In this document: in pieces, positions 1-10,206 of the stretch
Layout of the letters: each line of letters begins with the position of its first letter
How positions within the stretch are numbered: position 1 is the stretch's first letter
NCBI GenBank assembly: GCA_037439425.1
Contig: JBBIWA010000001.1
Span: 186,001-250,000, forward strand
Direction: 5' to 3'
Source of the DNA: JBBIWA01 sp037439425
GTDB lineage: Bacteria; Acidobacteriota; Blastocatellia; RBC074
DNA: 64,000 nucleotides
Position numbers and translations under genes: made by a program
The notes under the pieces: model-generated
Databases searched by the model: none
What the model saw: the letters and a program-made list of their open reading frames with translations, nothing else
Told to the model about the DNA's origin: nothing

Positions 1-3000
1 TCGATCCCGACAGCGGGACAGTGCTGTGCCGGTCGATCAGCGGTTGGGCGCAACGTGCGCCGGTCAGTTGGTGGGTATGGTCGCCTGATCTGGAGCCACC
101 CAACGATCCACGCCTGACCGAAACGGTAACGACCTTGCTCGATGTCAGCCCGAATCTGGTGACGAAACAGAGCTTCAACTACGACCAATACAACAACCGG
201 ACGGATGTCTACGAATACGACTACGGCACAGGCTCACCGCCAGCTTATGCCACGCGCCACACGCACACCGATTATCTGACGACCAACCCGGTCAATGGAG
301 CCAACTACGCGACGGACAACAATATCCATCTGCGGAGCCTGCCGCTGCGTCAGATCATCTATGCGGTCAATCCTACTAGTGGTCAGGAGAGCTGGGCCGC
401 ACAAACAGAGTACGAGTATGATCGCTATGACACCAGCACCCATCACGCGCCGCTGGTGAACCGCACTAACATTAGCGGACTCGACAGCGCCTTTACGACC
501 AGTTACACCACGCGGGGCAACGTCACCCAGGTGAGGCGCTGGCTCAATAGTAGTGGCAGTTCAACGGTCACGACCTATGCGCAGTACAACATTGCGGACA
601 ACGTGGTCAAGGCGATTGACGGGCGCGGCTATGCAACCGACTTCGATTTCAGCGACCGGTACGGGGCGCCGGATGGGGAGGCGCGCGCCAACTCAGCGCC
701 TGCGGAATTGGGCGGGCAAACGAGTTTCGCTTTCGCCACCAAGGTGACCAATCCGCTCGGCCACGAGGTTTACACCCAGTTCGATTACTACCTTGGTCGC
801 CCTGTGGATGTGGAAGACCCCAATGGCAGCGTCACCAGCACCCGCTACGGAACGGTCGAGAACGACCCCTACGTTGATCTGCTCGATCGCCCGACACAAC
901 TCATTCGCGGCTCCAACGCTGGCAATCCGAGCAAGAGTCAGACGACGATCAAATATGACGATGCCAGCCGCCTGATCACCACTACCAGCGACCGCGATAG
1001 CTATCAGGACAACCTGCTGAAGAGTGAAACGCTCTATGATGGGCTGGGGCGCACGACCGAAAAGCGACAATATGAAAGCGGGACAGCTTACATCACGATC
1101 AAGACCGTCTATGATGCGCTGGGCCGCGTCTTTCAGGTCTCCAATCCGTACCGATCAGGAGAGAGTGTTTTCTGGACGACGACGCAGTATGATGCGCTCA
1201 GTCGAGAAGTGTCAGCGACGACTCCGGACAATGCCGCCGTCACGACCGCCTATAGCGGCAACCGCGTGCTGGTGACCGATCAAGCAAGCAGGGCCTGAGC
1301 GAAACCAATGCGCTCGGACAACTCATCAATGTCTGGGAGATCAGATCAGCAGATAGCGCCACCGTTCCAGTCACCTTCCCCAATCACCCAGAAGTGACGG
1401 CAGGTTATCTGACGAGCTACCAATACGACGCGCTCAATAACCTGACCCAAGTGACACAAGGGAGTCAGACGCGGACATTCATTTATGACTCACTCAGCCG
1501 GTTGACTTCAGCTACTAATCCTGAAAGTGGGACTATCACCTATCAATACGACAACAACGGCAATCTGACCTCAAAGACCGATGGGCGAGGGATTACTACT
1601 ACGATCACGTATGATGCTGTGAATCGTCCGGTGAGCAAGACTTACTCAGATGGGACGCCGAGGATTGATTACTACTACAACAATCAGACGCTGCCCGCAG
1701 GAGCGCCGAGCTTTACACCGACCTTCTCCCGAGGGCGCTTGATTGGAGTGACTTATGGCGGTGGGAGTCAGGGCATTTACTTCAGCTATGATCAACTGGG
1801 CCAGATCACGCTCAAGTATCAGCGGACAGGCACGACCAACTATCAGATTCAGGCCAGTTATAACAAAGCTGGAGCGGTGAGCTCAATGACCTATCCATCG
1901 GGGCGGACGGTCAACTATACTTATGATGGTGGTGGACGCCTGAGCAGCTTCAGCGGGACATTGGGAGATGGGTTGCAGCGGACTTATGCCACGATCACTC
2001 AATACAGTGCTGCTGGGCTCAAGGAGCGCGAGACTTACAACGGGATGACGAGGCCGCTCTATCTCAAGCTGCACTACAACAAGAGGTAGCAGTTAGTGGA
2101 TCTGAGGTTAGGTTCAGTCAATGATGAATGGAACTGGAATCGAGGGGCGTTGATCTTCTACTATGGGACGAATGCTGTGAATCAATGGAATCCGTTTGCT
2201 GACGATGCAGACAACAGTGGGAATGTGCGACGGACGTTGCATTATGTGCCGAAGGATGATCAGATCAGTGCTTATGCGATCCCGTCACTGCAAGACTACA
2301 GCTATGACGCCTTGAATCGGATAGGGAGTGTGAGTGAGTCGTATCAGGATGAGAGTGGGGTGTGGACGTTGAACTATCTGTCGCAGAGTTTCGGCTATGA
2401 TCGGTATGGGAATCGGCAGATCACGGCAGCGACAGGTGGAGTGAACAACTACAATCCGAGCTATGATCAGACGACGAATCGGATAGTGGGGTTGGGCTAT
2501 GATGCAGTGGGCAACATCACTTCTGACGCGCTGACAGGTGGGACGATGACGTATGATGCGGAGAATCGGTTGTTGACGGCGACAAGCGGTGGCGGTGGGA
2601 GTTATATTTACGATGGTGAAGGCAGGCGGGTCAAACGAGTGACTGCAGGGCAGGAGTGGTGGTATGTGTATGGGATGGGGGGAGTTGGTGGCGGAGTATC
2701 TGGCGAGTGCGCCTGCGACGGTGAAGAAGGAGTATGGGTATCGGGATGGGCAGTTGTTGGTGGTGTGGAATGGGGATGAGGTAGGAGACAAGCAGTTGAA
2801 GTGGTTGGTTCAGGATCATCTGGGATCGACGCGGATGGAAGCGGACAAGAGTAGATCTTTGACAGGGATGAAGCGACACGATTATCTGCCGTTTGGAGAG
2901 GAGTTATATGCAGGCATTCGGCAGAGTGGTGGGCAGAGGCAATATGGGTATGAGCCGCCGCAGAGTAATGTCAGGCAGAGAGTTACCGGCTATGAGCGAG

Positions 3001-3818
3001 ACAACGAAACGAACTTAGACTTCGCTCAGGCCAGGTATTTCAGCAGCACGCAAGGCAGGTTTACTTCAACCGATCCGTTGTACATCGAGATGAAACGCCT
3101 TCCTTATCCCCAAGCCTGGAACCTGTACGCCCACACGCGCAATAACCCCCTGAAGTACGTTGACCCCGATGGGCTTGAGATCAAGGTGACTTGCGCTGAT
3201 GGGAAGCTGTGTGATGAAACCGTGGCGAACTTGAATAACCGCAAGGGCGCTCAATTCAAGGTCGAACTGAAAGACGGCAAGCTTGCGATTGTCGGGAAAG
3301 TGGATGCTTCCAAACTTTCCAAGTCGGAAGGCGCTCTTTACAAGGCCATAACAGATACCAAGAACACAGCAGAGCTGCGAATTATCGCAGCTTCGGCGCA
3401 GATTGATTTTGGTCAGTCAGCTTTAGTTGCTGCCGCAGGCGCTAAGCCTGAAATCGGCGTTAATATTGTTGACGCAGCGGACGTGCGAGGACTGAACAAA
3501 GTTGATCCAAGTTTGTCGGGAGAGGTAATCGCCCACGAAGCTTTAGAGGCTTACGTGAGCGTGGCTGAAGGTTTGAAAGAAGTTCAGAAGGCGCACGCAA
3601 GGGCCAATGAATTTTTTGGCGATGTTTCAATCACAAAACACGAGCCTGTGAACGTCTTAGGCGGGAATGTATACATCGGGAAGGCGGTTTATACCTTTGG
3701 GAGAATAGGTATCAATGTAAACGTTGAAAAACGGTTCATTACACCAATTCCACAGCAGGAGCTGCGGAGCAAATGGGGGGGTTGGAGGCGGTGGGAACAT
3801 ACGCATTTTGCCACCTAA
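1..3818 (+). pseudogene. RHS/YD-repeat polymorphic toxin gene, 3' part, broken
   Basis: The reading frame is open to the left edge, so the gene begins upstream. The product has many YD repeats (YDALGR, YDSLSR, YDAVNRP, YDAENRL) and an RHS-associated core near 3000-3179 (ARYFSSTQGRF, then a DPDG boundary), followed by a variable C-terminal domain of 212 residues. RHS proteins form a beta-shell that encloses and releases a C-terminal toxin. Three lesions split the frame. A frameshift at about 1285-1292 fits loss of 4 bases from an AAGCAGGC-type direct repeat. A TAG sits at 2087-2089, where a CAG would give RQQLVDLRL. A frameshift lies at the six-G run 2677-2682; five Gs would restore GMGELVAEY. 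The C-terminal domain contains HEALEAY (His codon at 3534) and a later AHARANEF, which hints at a zincin-like or related enzyme but is not a clean HExxH. The pseudogene call is firm unless the lesions are assembly errors; the toxin activity is unknown. Confidence 0.85.
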
Positions 3819-3832
3819 GTAATGGAGGCGGA

Positions 3833-4351
3833 ATGACCAATATCGTAAATGTCGCAACAGTACTTTGTTTGTTAACAATCTCTGGCGAAATTTCATTTGG
3901 GCAGGAAAATGAGAAGGAAATGAGTAGATTCGGTGAAGGAGCAGTTATTGCCTATCAGAAAAAAGAACGACATTCAGCCACACCTGCATTGGGAGGAATT
4001 GCGACACCTGTTGAATTCTGGATTGTCCGCATAGACAAATGGGCAGAGGGGAAAGACAAGGGGCCAAAATACATTCTTGTGCGGTTCAATCTGTACGAAC
4101 GAGCAGTCAGTGACAATGAAATCAACAGCAGCAAGTTGCGCTTCAAACTCCGTGAGCTACGGTCGGATGAACATCTTGACTGCTTGGGGAGCATTTCGGG
4201 TGGCAACAGGCATTATGCTAAAGGTAGGCCAGCGAGGCTTTCTGATTATCAAAGAACGAAACCGGGAAGCACGGACAAAATCCCTTCGCTTAAATCGCTG
4301 CCGTGTTTTATAGCTGACGAGCCACCTGTTGTAATCGAGCGCACGAACTAA
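3833..4351 (+). CDS. Secreted protein of unknown function, candidate RHS immunity protein
   Basis: A 172-residue product begins with a hydrophobic signal-like segment (MTNIVNVATVLCLLTISGEI, then SFGQE). The start at 3833 is preceded by GGAGG at 3824-3828, which favours it over an upstream in-frame ATG at 3773 that lies inside the RHS gene. It starts 14 bases after the RHS stop, the usual place for a cognate immunity gene. The middle (PVEFWIVRIDKW, YILVRFNLYE) looks like a beta-rich folded domain, and two cysteines lie near the C-terminus. I do not recognise the family. The immunity role rests on position alone; the signal peptide would place it outside the cytoplasm. Confidence 0.55.
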   Translation: MTNIVNVATVLCLLTISGEISFGQENEKEMSRFGEGAVIAYQKKERHSATPALGGIATPVEFWIVRIDKWAEGKDKGPKYILVRFNLYERAVSDNEINSSKLRFKLRELRSDEHLDCLGSISGGNRHYAKGRPARLSDYQRTKPGSTDKIPSLKSLPCFIADEPPVVIERTN

Positions 4352-4642
4352 TTTCGCTCGCGCCTCGCGGTCGGAGTGCTGGTTGACGAAGGCTTCCAGA
4401 ACCACCGCGCTCTTCTCCCGCTGCGAGCGCGGGAGCTCTGAGGCCACTTCAAACAGGTGGCGCATTCGGCCTGTTGGCCAGGCGCTCGCGCGCTTCCTCT
4501 TTCCTTTTTGTACCCTTGCGGCAAAAGTGCGTGATTAAGGGAGCGATTTGTGCATCGCAAAAATTTGCTGACAATGAGAGGCTGAAGATGATAGAGAATC
4601 GGCAGTGCCTCGACCTGGCCTCAGAAAGTATGGTGAGAAACT
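4352..4642. other. Intergenic stretch, no supported gene
   Basis: The minus strand has a short open stretch (MRHLFEVASELP onwards) near 4350-4465 that runs into the antisense of the preceding gene. It has no ribosome site and no recognisable family, so it may be a relic. Nothing else is supported here. Confidence 0.4.
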
Positions 4643-4810
4643 GTGGCAGAGGTTGACAAGATTCCGAGAATTGATCCCGCCGAAGTAGATTTATTGATCG
4701 AGAAAATCGAGCAAAACCAACTGTCCGATCAGGAGAAGAAGGTCATCTCCTAGCTGTTGCGAACCCTGCTCTCTTTGGTCGGGATACTGCTGGAAAAGCG
4801 AAAGGATGAT
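4643..4810 (+). pseudogene. IS66-like transposase N-terminal remnant
   Basis: From a GTG at 4643 the frame reads VDKIPRIDPAEVDLLIEKIE, then a TAG at 4751-4753. In the same frame it continues LLRTLLSLVGILLEKR before similarity is lost. This resembles the N-terminal helix region of IS66-type transposases, in which an acidic and Leu-rich helix precedes the LLRTLL-type segment. Only about 50 residues remain and there is an in-frame stop, so it is a relic. The family assignment is from memory of the pattern and is moderate. Confidence 0.4.
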
Positions 4811-4876
4811 CTCGCCCCAGTGATTCGGATGGGCGACGCAGCGGCGGCCAATTGGAGCGGAAACAACGAGAGCGTC

Positions 4877-4909
4877 TTCAAGCTCCAAACTTGGACCTTC
4901 AAAACTGGA
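4877..4909 (+). repeat. 33-base dispersed repeat, copy 1
   Basis: This stretch matches 8745-8777 with a single C/T difference, in the same orientation. Its key part is CTCCAAACTTGGACCTT. It lies just after the IS66-like relic; the other copy lies at the broken end of an RHS fragment. The shared boundary suggests an edge of a repeated or mobile sequence. Confidence 0.8.
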
Positions 4910-5165
4910 GTAGCAGCAGTGTGGAAGAAAAGCGCCTGGCCATCTCGAAAGCCTGGGCGCGTAGTTGGTCAGGGATGGATTCGGATTAGGATTTGCGGTT
5001 TGCCTGCCACTGATCGAAGCGGGCTTTAAGTTCAAGCAGTTCGTCGGGGATCGAATCCATCTCAATATCTCCAGAAGTTAAGATCGGGCATCGCTGGAAA
5101 CGACAGAGGAAAGGGCAGTCACAAATCACGAACGCTTGCCGAATCAGGGGAGGGGTCGCAGGAGG
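4910..5165. other. Intergenic, no gene seen
   Basis: No frame with coding character, hairpin or recognisable element is visible between the dispersed repeat and the weak minus-strand frame that follows. Confidence 0.4.
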
Positions 5166-5498
5166 TTAAGAAGCTCGATCCTGCCTGAGCCGCGCGAGCC
5201 TGTCAACGGACGATTGCTGAAGGGGCACATTCAATGACGTGCATTTAGTGAGGAGCTTTACGGGGGATAAGTATTCTCTTCGAGAAGTCACCAGGATACT
5301 AACTTTGTTCTGCCGGCGCTTATCGCTAGTGAAAAGCGACAGATAGCTGCGCGTCCGCAGGGGGCGAATGTGATCACGATAAATCGCCGAGATGAGTTGA
5401 TCATGCATCATCCGTTTGATCTCTGCGACCAGATCATCCACTTTGACCGTTTGCGGATGCGCGCGCAGTTTTTCCCTGATGTCAGCGATTGCAGCCAT
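5166..5498 (-). CDS. Weakly supported hypothetical protein
   Basis: A 110-residue frame starting MAAIADIREKLRAHPQTVKV is open on the minus strand. The first 35 residues look like a helical N-terminus with coding character (DDLVAEIKRMMHDQ). The remainder is basic and low in structure, which may mean the frame has lost its original C-terminus. A longer frame from 5639 exists but adds unlikely sequence. The ribosome site is poor (GGGT only). I do not recognise it, and it may be a relic in a decaying region. Confidence 0.25.
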   Translation of the reverse strand: MAAIADIREKLRAHPQTVKVDDLVAEIKRMMHDQLISAIYRDHIRPLRTRSYLSLFTSDKRRQNKVSILVTSRREYLSPVKLLTKCTSLNVPLQQSSVDRLARLRQDRAS

Positions 5499-6330
5499 GA
5501 CCCACATTTGGAGAAGTGGCACAGACTCCCTTTGGATGGGAGCTCTGCTCGTAAGTTCAAAGAAAGCAAGAAGCTTCCCGCCCTGCTGAAAAAGTTCTTG
5601 ACAAAGAAAAAAATGGCGTAAGGTGTTTGTGCTTTTCAAAGGGGAAATTCAGTTAGGAACTAGGTTCAGTACTTCGCTCTTGAAGTCAGAAGCGGCTCGG
5701 AAAGTTGCCTGGGAGCGATACCAAATTTTTAGCCGATCTGCGATTTTTACCGAACTGTCAATTTAGTTTTTGCGATTCTAAAAATTCAACACACTTCACC
5801 AGAGGCTGATCCATAATCAAACTATGGGTGCTAAAGGTGGTCCTTTTAATCACTTTGCTTTCACTGCTAAGCATAGGAAATTTAGCATTAAAAGCAGAGG
5901 AAGCAAAGATAGTGAATAGCTGTGCGATGTATAGATCTTATCTATTCTATGTTGTCAGTATTTCATATATACCCCAGAAGGTTGGGTTCCCTTTACCGAT
6001 CCTGTATGGATTGAGCTACTACCGGGTGTAATAGTTTAGAATGAGTTGTGCAATACTCATTGCCTAATGTGCGACTTTTTCTAAGCCTTTTGTTTTCAAT
6101 ACCGGCTCGGGTTGCGGGGTCAGGTTTTACTCGAACCCGTTCGTTAAGAACCAATAGCTTACGAAAAGAAGTTGCACATTGGGTTGCTCATTGTTCGCGC
6201 GAATTAAATCAGCATTGGACTTCTCTCTCTTTATCTCTTCGTGCCCTTCGTGGAGGTGAGTATGAGACCGAAGGTGATATGTGCCAAGAACCATGAAGCC
6301 AATGGGAGTGAGTACATGGGAGTGAGTACT
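5499..6330. other. Gene-poor intergenic region
   Basis: This AT-richer stretch holds a GTG frame at 5828-6031 that begins with a convincing signal-like helix (LKVVLLITLLSLLSIG) but loses coding character after about 30 residues. It may be the head of a decayed secreted-protein gene. Near 6225-6260 there is a CTCTTCGTGCCCTTCGTGG motif of the type often found as low-complexity filler. No RNA gene or hairpin is obvious. Confidence 0.4.
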
Positions 6331-7110
6331 ATGAAGCTAACGCAGTTATTTTTTGCGAGTGTCAGTTTTCTTCTGTTGCTTGTGCTTTCAGAAGGAACTT
6401 TCAATGCGAAAGCGCAAGATCTGCCCCCAATAGTACCTGCCATCAACCGTGAGCTTGATCGTGCAGGTCAGATCACAGTATCCAATGCGGAACAAGCAGC
6501 CCCTGTAGCGGCAGTGGCCGTACTTCGCCTCAGCCAACGAGCTTATGGGGCTGGATTCCTAACTCTCAAGAACGTGAGTGATAAGTCAATCCTGACATTG
6601 AGAGGGGTTTGGGAAATCAGCACCAGCGAAGGGGGGACTCTGAGGCACGGTTGGAATTTTGGTGGCGCTACTGCACAACTAACCGGCGGAATAAAGCCAG
6701 GCCAAGAGGTAAAATTGCCTGTGGCTGGCCCGCCAAATTATGCGATCGACAGCCCACACAAAATTACAAAACTGTCGGTGCTCATTACCGGTGTGGTATT
6801 CAAGGATCGAACTTACTGGGGTGAGGATGGATATCAAATCTATATGAACTATACACGGGATGTAAAGAATATGCTTCTGGTAGCTGAAAAGGTGCGCGAA
6901 AGATTTGAGAAACTGCCCCCCCAAGTGCTTGTCGACCAATTAACTGATCCACAATCTATCCGATCGGGCAGGTCTAGCGAACTCTTTCCAGATATGATGT
7001 ACCGGCTAGTGTTTCCAAGCCTACTACTTGATGAGCACAATTCACTGCGCCCTGACGCTATGCAGCGGCTGGATAAAATGATTATCTCCCTTAGCGGCTG
7101 GATAAGATAA
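6331..7110 (+). CDS. Secreted protein of unknown function
   Basis: The product is about 260 residues. It begins with a clear signal peptide (MKLTQLFFASVSFLLLLVLS, cleavage likely after FNAKA). The start at 6331 puts the signal peptide at the N-terminus; an in-frame ATG at 6316 is also possible, and the frame is open further upstream. The body contains a beta-rich segment around residues 60-150 (LTLKNVSDKSILTLRGVW) that resembles an immunoglobulin-like or transthyretin-like surface domain, then a helical C-terminal third. No family is recognised. It is not in an operon: the upstream region is intergenic and the next gene is the convergent IS110 transposase. Confidence 0.6.
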   Translation: MKLTQLFFASVSFLLLLVLSEGTFNAKAQDLPPIVPAINRELDRAGQITVSNAEQAAPVAAVAVLRLSQRAYGAGFLTLKNVSDKSILTLRGVWEISTSEGGTLRHGWNFGGATAQLTGGIKPGQEVKLPVAGPPNYAIDSPHKITKLSVLITGVVFKDRTYWGEDGYQIYMNYTRDVKNMLLVAEKVRERFEKLPPQVLVDQLTDPQSIRSGRSSELFPDMMYRLVFPSLLLDEHNSLRPDAMQRLDKMIISLSGWIR

Positions 7111-7232
7111 TCATCTCTCCTCCTCCGAAGCTTCTCCCGCTTCCAGGGTGAGGCGAGGTAAAATTATCCTCTGACCGCCAAATTGCGGCCCATTTGGTTT
7201 GATATTACATTGACGGTGATCCGAGACGACCT

Positions 7233-8484
7233 TTAAGCGGCGGCTTTCTTCTTCAGACTTACCTCGAAGCCAAGCTTCTCCAGCCGCTTGACCAGATTGC
7301 GCCTCGTCTTCTCTTCATTCAGCCGGTCGAAGTAATTACCGCTCAGTTCCTTGTATTCGACTCCCTCTTTCAAAATGTGGTAGGCCGCTACTAACATCGC
7401 CCGCGCCACTGCGATCACTGCCCGTTTCTTTCCTCGCCGTGGCGCCAGCCGCCGATAGAGCGCCGCCAAGTAACTATCTTTCTCTCGCGTGATGCTCCAC
7501 GCTGGCTGGTTCAACGCCCGCTTGAGCCAATGGTTCCCCTTCGGCGTCTTCCCGCTCCGATTCTTCCCCGCTGACTCATTGCTCCCTGGTCCGCAGCCCA
7601 CCCCAACTCACCAAATCTCCAGCCGTCGGAAATTGCGACATCTCAGGACCAGTCTCAGCCGACAGGTTCTCGGCGCTTCGCCGGTCTATCCCATTGATCG
7701 TATCGAGCAGCTTGATCTGCTCTTCGTATCCTTGCATCTTCTCCCTGATCTGCTCGTCATAACGGCCACACACTCTCTCCAGGAACTCCAACTGCTTGAG
7801 CAACTGCTTGAGCAACCACCGCTGATGCTCGCTCAGATTCCCTTCCAGGCTCTCGACCAGTTGCTCGTGTTTGGCTTTCAGCCGCCCCTTGGCCGTGGCC
7901 GCCAGCTTCTCCGGATCGCTCTCACCATCACTCATCGCCTTGACTATCGCTCGCCCACTCACTCCCATCACATCCGTCATCACTGACGACATCTTGATGT
8001 TGCCTTGTTGTAGCGCCTGGTGCAGCCGATTGACCACGCTCGTGTGTTGATCTATCAGCTTCATTCGATGCCGCGTCAAGTCGCGCCATTGCCTTATCTC
8101 TCGGCTCAGCACAAAGCTCCCCCTGAGCAGGCCGCACTGCAGACATTGGGCTATCCACTCCGCATCCTTCACATCACTCTTCCGCCCAGGTACCTTTTTC
8201 AATTGTCGCGGGTTGACCAACAACAACTCGAATTGCCTTTCCAGTACGTTCCAGACCGGTTCCCACAGTACACCTGTCGCCTCCATCGCTACATGCGTCA
8301 CACCCCATTGTGAGAGCCACTGCGCCAGCTTGCGCAACTCTGCTGTCGTCGTCCCGAACTTCTCTAACTCCACTTCGACCAGCCCTTCATCAATCAAGCG
8401 TCGCCGACAGGCCCAAACTAGATTCTTATGCACATCGAGTCCGCCTACGCTCTTGTGGATTGCCTCCATAACTTTGCGTATCAT
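7233..8484 (-). mobile_element. IS110-family transposase gene with a frameshift
   Basis: The N-terminal part (8484 down to about 7600) carries the DEDD-type RuvC-like fold of IS110 transposases: GGLDVHK, AMEATGVLWEPV, and DVKDAEWIAQC. The C-terminal part (7601 down to 7233) carries the Transposase_20-like region: SNESAGKNRSGKTPKGN and AVIAVARAMLVAAYHILK. IS110 enzymes use an RNA-bridged serine/DEDD recombination without terminal inverted repeats. The two halves lie in different frames and join at about 7596-7604, where one extra base in CTGCGGACCAGG breaks SWGGL from CGPGSNES. The copy is therefore probably inactive unless frameshifting or an assembly error is involved. Element ends cannot be fixed from sequence alone. 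Confidence 0.9.
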
Positions 8485-8744
8485 GTGGCTGACTGTCCTT
8501 TCCGGACGAGCTGGCGGGAGTCAGCACAAAAGGAGGAATTCTCCTGCGGCGTCGAGCGAAGGAAGAGTGAGAGTGAGGCGCTCTCCATCGGGGCGTTCGA
8601 GTTGCAAACGGAAAGAGGTCGAAGATTGGGCGATCAAAGATTGGGCCGGCGCTAGAGTTGCACGCCTGCGGCAACTTGAAGAAAGCCGCCTTGGGCGATG
8701 TCGGAGCAGCGGTGCGGTGAGAGGGTTTGACCCGGCCCCGCTTT
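8485..8744 (-). other. Non-coding flank upstream of the IS110 transposase
   Basis: These 260 bases lie on the 5' side of the transposase gene and end at the 33-base repeat. An open frame runs through but is basic, Ser/Pro/Arg-rich and unlike a real protein. In IS110 elements the left-end non-coding region encodes the bridge RNA, so this is where one would lie if the element is of that group. I could not define its loops by eye. Confidence 0.3.
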
Positions 8745-8777
8745 TTCAAGCTCCAAACTTGGACCTTTAAAACTGGA
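8745..8777 (+). repeat. 33-base dispersed repeat, copy 2
   Basis: This copy has one mismatch to 4877-4909. It sits exactly where the RHS fragment on the minus strand stops making sense (after YEYAADP), so it marks a junction. Confidence 0.8.
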
Positions 8778-9118
8778 TCGGCAGCGTATTCATAGACCAA
8801 CCAGGGGAAGATCATCCCCTGCCCGATGTTTTGATAAGTGATCGTCCGCCGGCGACGATTGCCTGCATCATCGTAGACATTGAGCTCATTCACCCGCGGA
8901 TTCTTCTGCACCGTGGCAGTGCCCGAATGCTCCCAACTGAACGTCGCCCATTTCTTCTTTACCCCACCTGCCCAAGTCTCGGTTCGGATAGTCAACCCAC
9001 GCTGCCAGCCTGAAGTCGCAAAGTACTCTTTGTGGCTCGTGCCATCAGGTAGCGTCACTTGACCATATCTCCCGTTCGCACCGCTCTGATCGAACTGAGA
9101 ATGATAAACTGACAGCAA
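8773..9118 (-). pseudogene. RHS-repeat protein fragment
   Basis: About 115 residues of RHS/YD-type beta-strand repeat are readable (YGQVTLPDGTSHKEYFATSG, VNELNVYDDAGNRRRRTITY, WLVYEYAADP). The frame then passes into the dispersed repeat and low-complexity sequence. No start, core domain or toxin remains. It is in the opposite orientation to the RHS gene at the left edge, so it is a separate relic or one rearranged by recombination near the IS110 copy. Confidence 0.7.
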
Positions 9119-9267
9119 AATATAGCATCTGTCAGATGAGTACAGCAGGTAGGCTTGGCTAATCCATTGCAGTGCTGCAAGCTAACTGCCTCAGTTCACG
9201 CGCTTTACCCAATGCCTAACCAGTGGCATTGATTTTGCGCTATATTGGTACGCAGCGGGTGGCGAAG

Positions 9268-10206
9268 ATGAAATATAAACCAGTTCCCTTGATTTATAAC
9301 CCGGCGGCTGGAGCCCTGCGCCGTGGCCTGGAACCGATCAGTCAGATAATTGCTGAGCTGGAGAGGCGCGGTTTCGCCGCAGTTCCCTGTCCCACCTCTG
9401 CTGCTGGAGAGGCAACTCAACTGGCCAGAGACGCAGTGAAGGAAGGCCGCGAAATGATTATTGTCTGCGGCGGAGATGGCACAATTAACGAAGCGGCCCA
9501 GGCCCTTGTGGGATCAGAAACCGTTCTGGCCATCTGGCCCGGCGGTACAGCTAATGTGCTGGCCAAAGATCTGCGTCTGCCGCGGCGGCCCGGCGATTTG
9601 GCCGATTTAATTGCCGCTGGCCGAACAATGACCATCAGTGTGGGTCGAGCTATTAAACCCGAGACCAACTGGCAACGCTATTTTCTGCTGATGGCGGGCA
9701 TCGGCCTCGATGCGGCGATTGTCAAAAGCGTGGATGTGCGGTTGAAGCGAGAGCTTGGATTCGGGGCGTACTGGGCTGCTGGCCTGAATTTCCTGGTTCG
9801 CTGGCCGCTGACTCCATTTTCAATCACCCTCAATGAGAAGCAATACGAAGCGACTCTGGCAATTGTTGCCAATGCCCCAGGCTATGGGGGATGGTTCAAG
9901 CTGGCTCCGCGCGCGCGCCTGGATGATGACAAGCTGGATGTCTGCACCTTTAATACGCGCAGCCGGATCGAATATCTCACTTACGCGGTGCTCAGCCTGA
10001 CCGGCAGCCACACGCTCAGTCCTCATGTCACCTATCAGGAGACGCAAGTAGCCAGTGCCAATGCAAACCACAGCGCGCTTGTCCAGTTAGATGGTGATTT
10101 AGCCGGGCCACTGCCGATGCGCTTTGAGTGCGTTCCCAGGGCGCTGCGGGTCATTTGCCCAGGCCCAGTGGCTAACGGACGAGACTCAACAAGGAGGCTA
10201 ATATGA
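9268..10206 (+). CDS. Diacylglycerol kinase-family lipid kinase (YegS/BmrU type)
   Basis: The product (312 residues) has the catalytic-domain signatures of the DAGK/sphingosine kinase family: YNPAAG near residue 11, VCGGDGTINEAA, and WPGGTANVLAKDL. Such enzymes phosphorylate diacylglycerol or related lipids with ATP at the cytoplasmic face of the membrane. The C-terminal half has the usual beta-rich lid (APGYGGWFKLAPRARLDDDKLDV). The ATG at 9268 is chosen because it lies just before the conserved N-terminus; an upstream GTG at 9223 would add 15 unlikely residues. It overlaps the next gene by 4 bases (ATGA). A second kinase of this family lies at 54447. The exact lipid substrate is not evident. 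Confidence 0.85.
   Translation: MKYKPVPLIYNPAAGALRRGLEPISQIIAELERRGFAAVPCPTSAAGEATQLARDAVKEGREMIIVCGGDGTINEAAQALVGSETVLAIWPGGTANVLAKDLRLPRRPGDLADLIAAGRTMTISVGRAIKPETNWQRYFLLMAGIGLDAAIVKSVDVRLKRELGFGAYWAAGLNFLVRWPLTPFSITLNEKQYEATLAIVANAPGYGGWFKLAPRARLDDDKLDVCTFNTRSRIEYLTYAVLSLTGSHTLSPHVTYQETQVASANANHSALVQLDGDLAGPLPMRFECVPRALRVICPGPVANGRDSTRRLI

Noticed and set aside
5828..6031. Small secreted protein gene
   Set aside because: Only the first 25 residues look coding; the rest lacks composition bias and the frame stops early. Recorded as part of the intergenic region.
8426..8772. C-terminal extension of the RHS fragment frame
   Set aside because: It is basic, Ser/Pro-rich translation of the IS110 flank and the 33-base repeat, not RHS protein.
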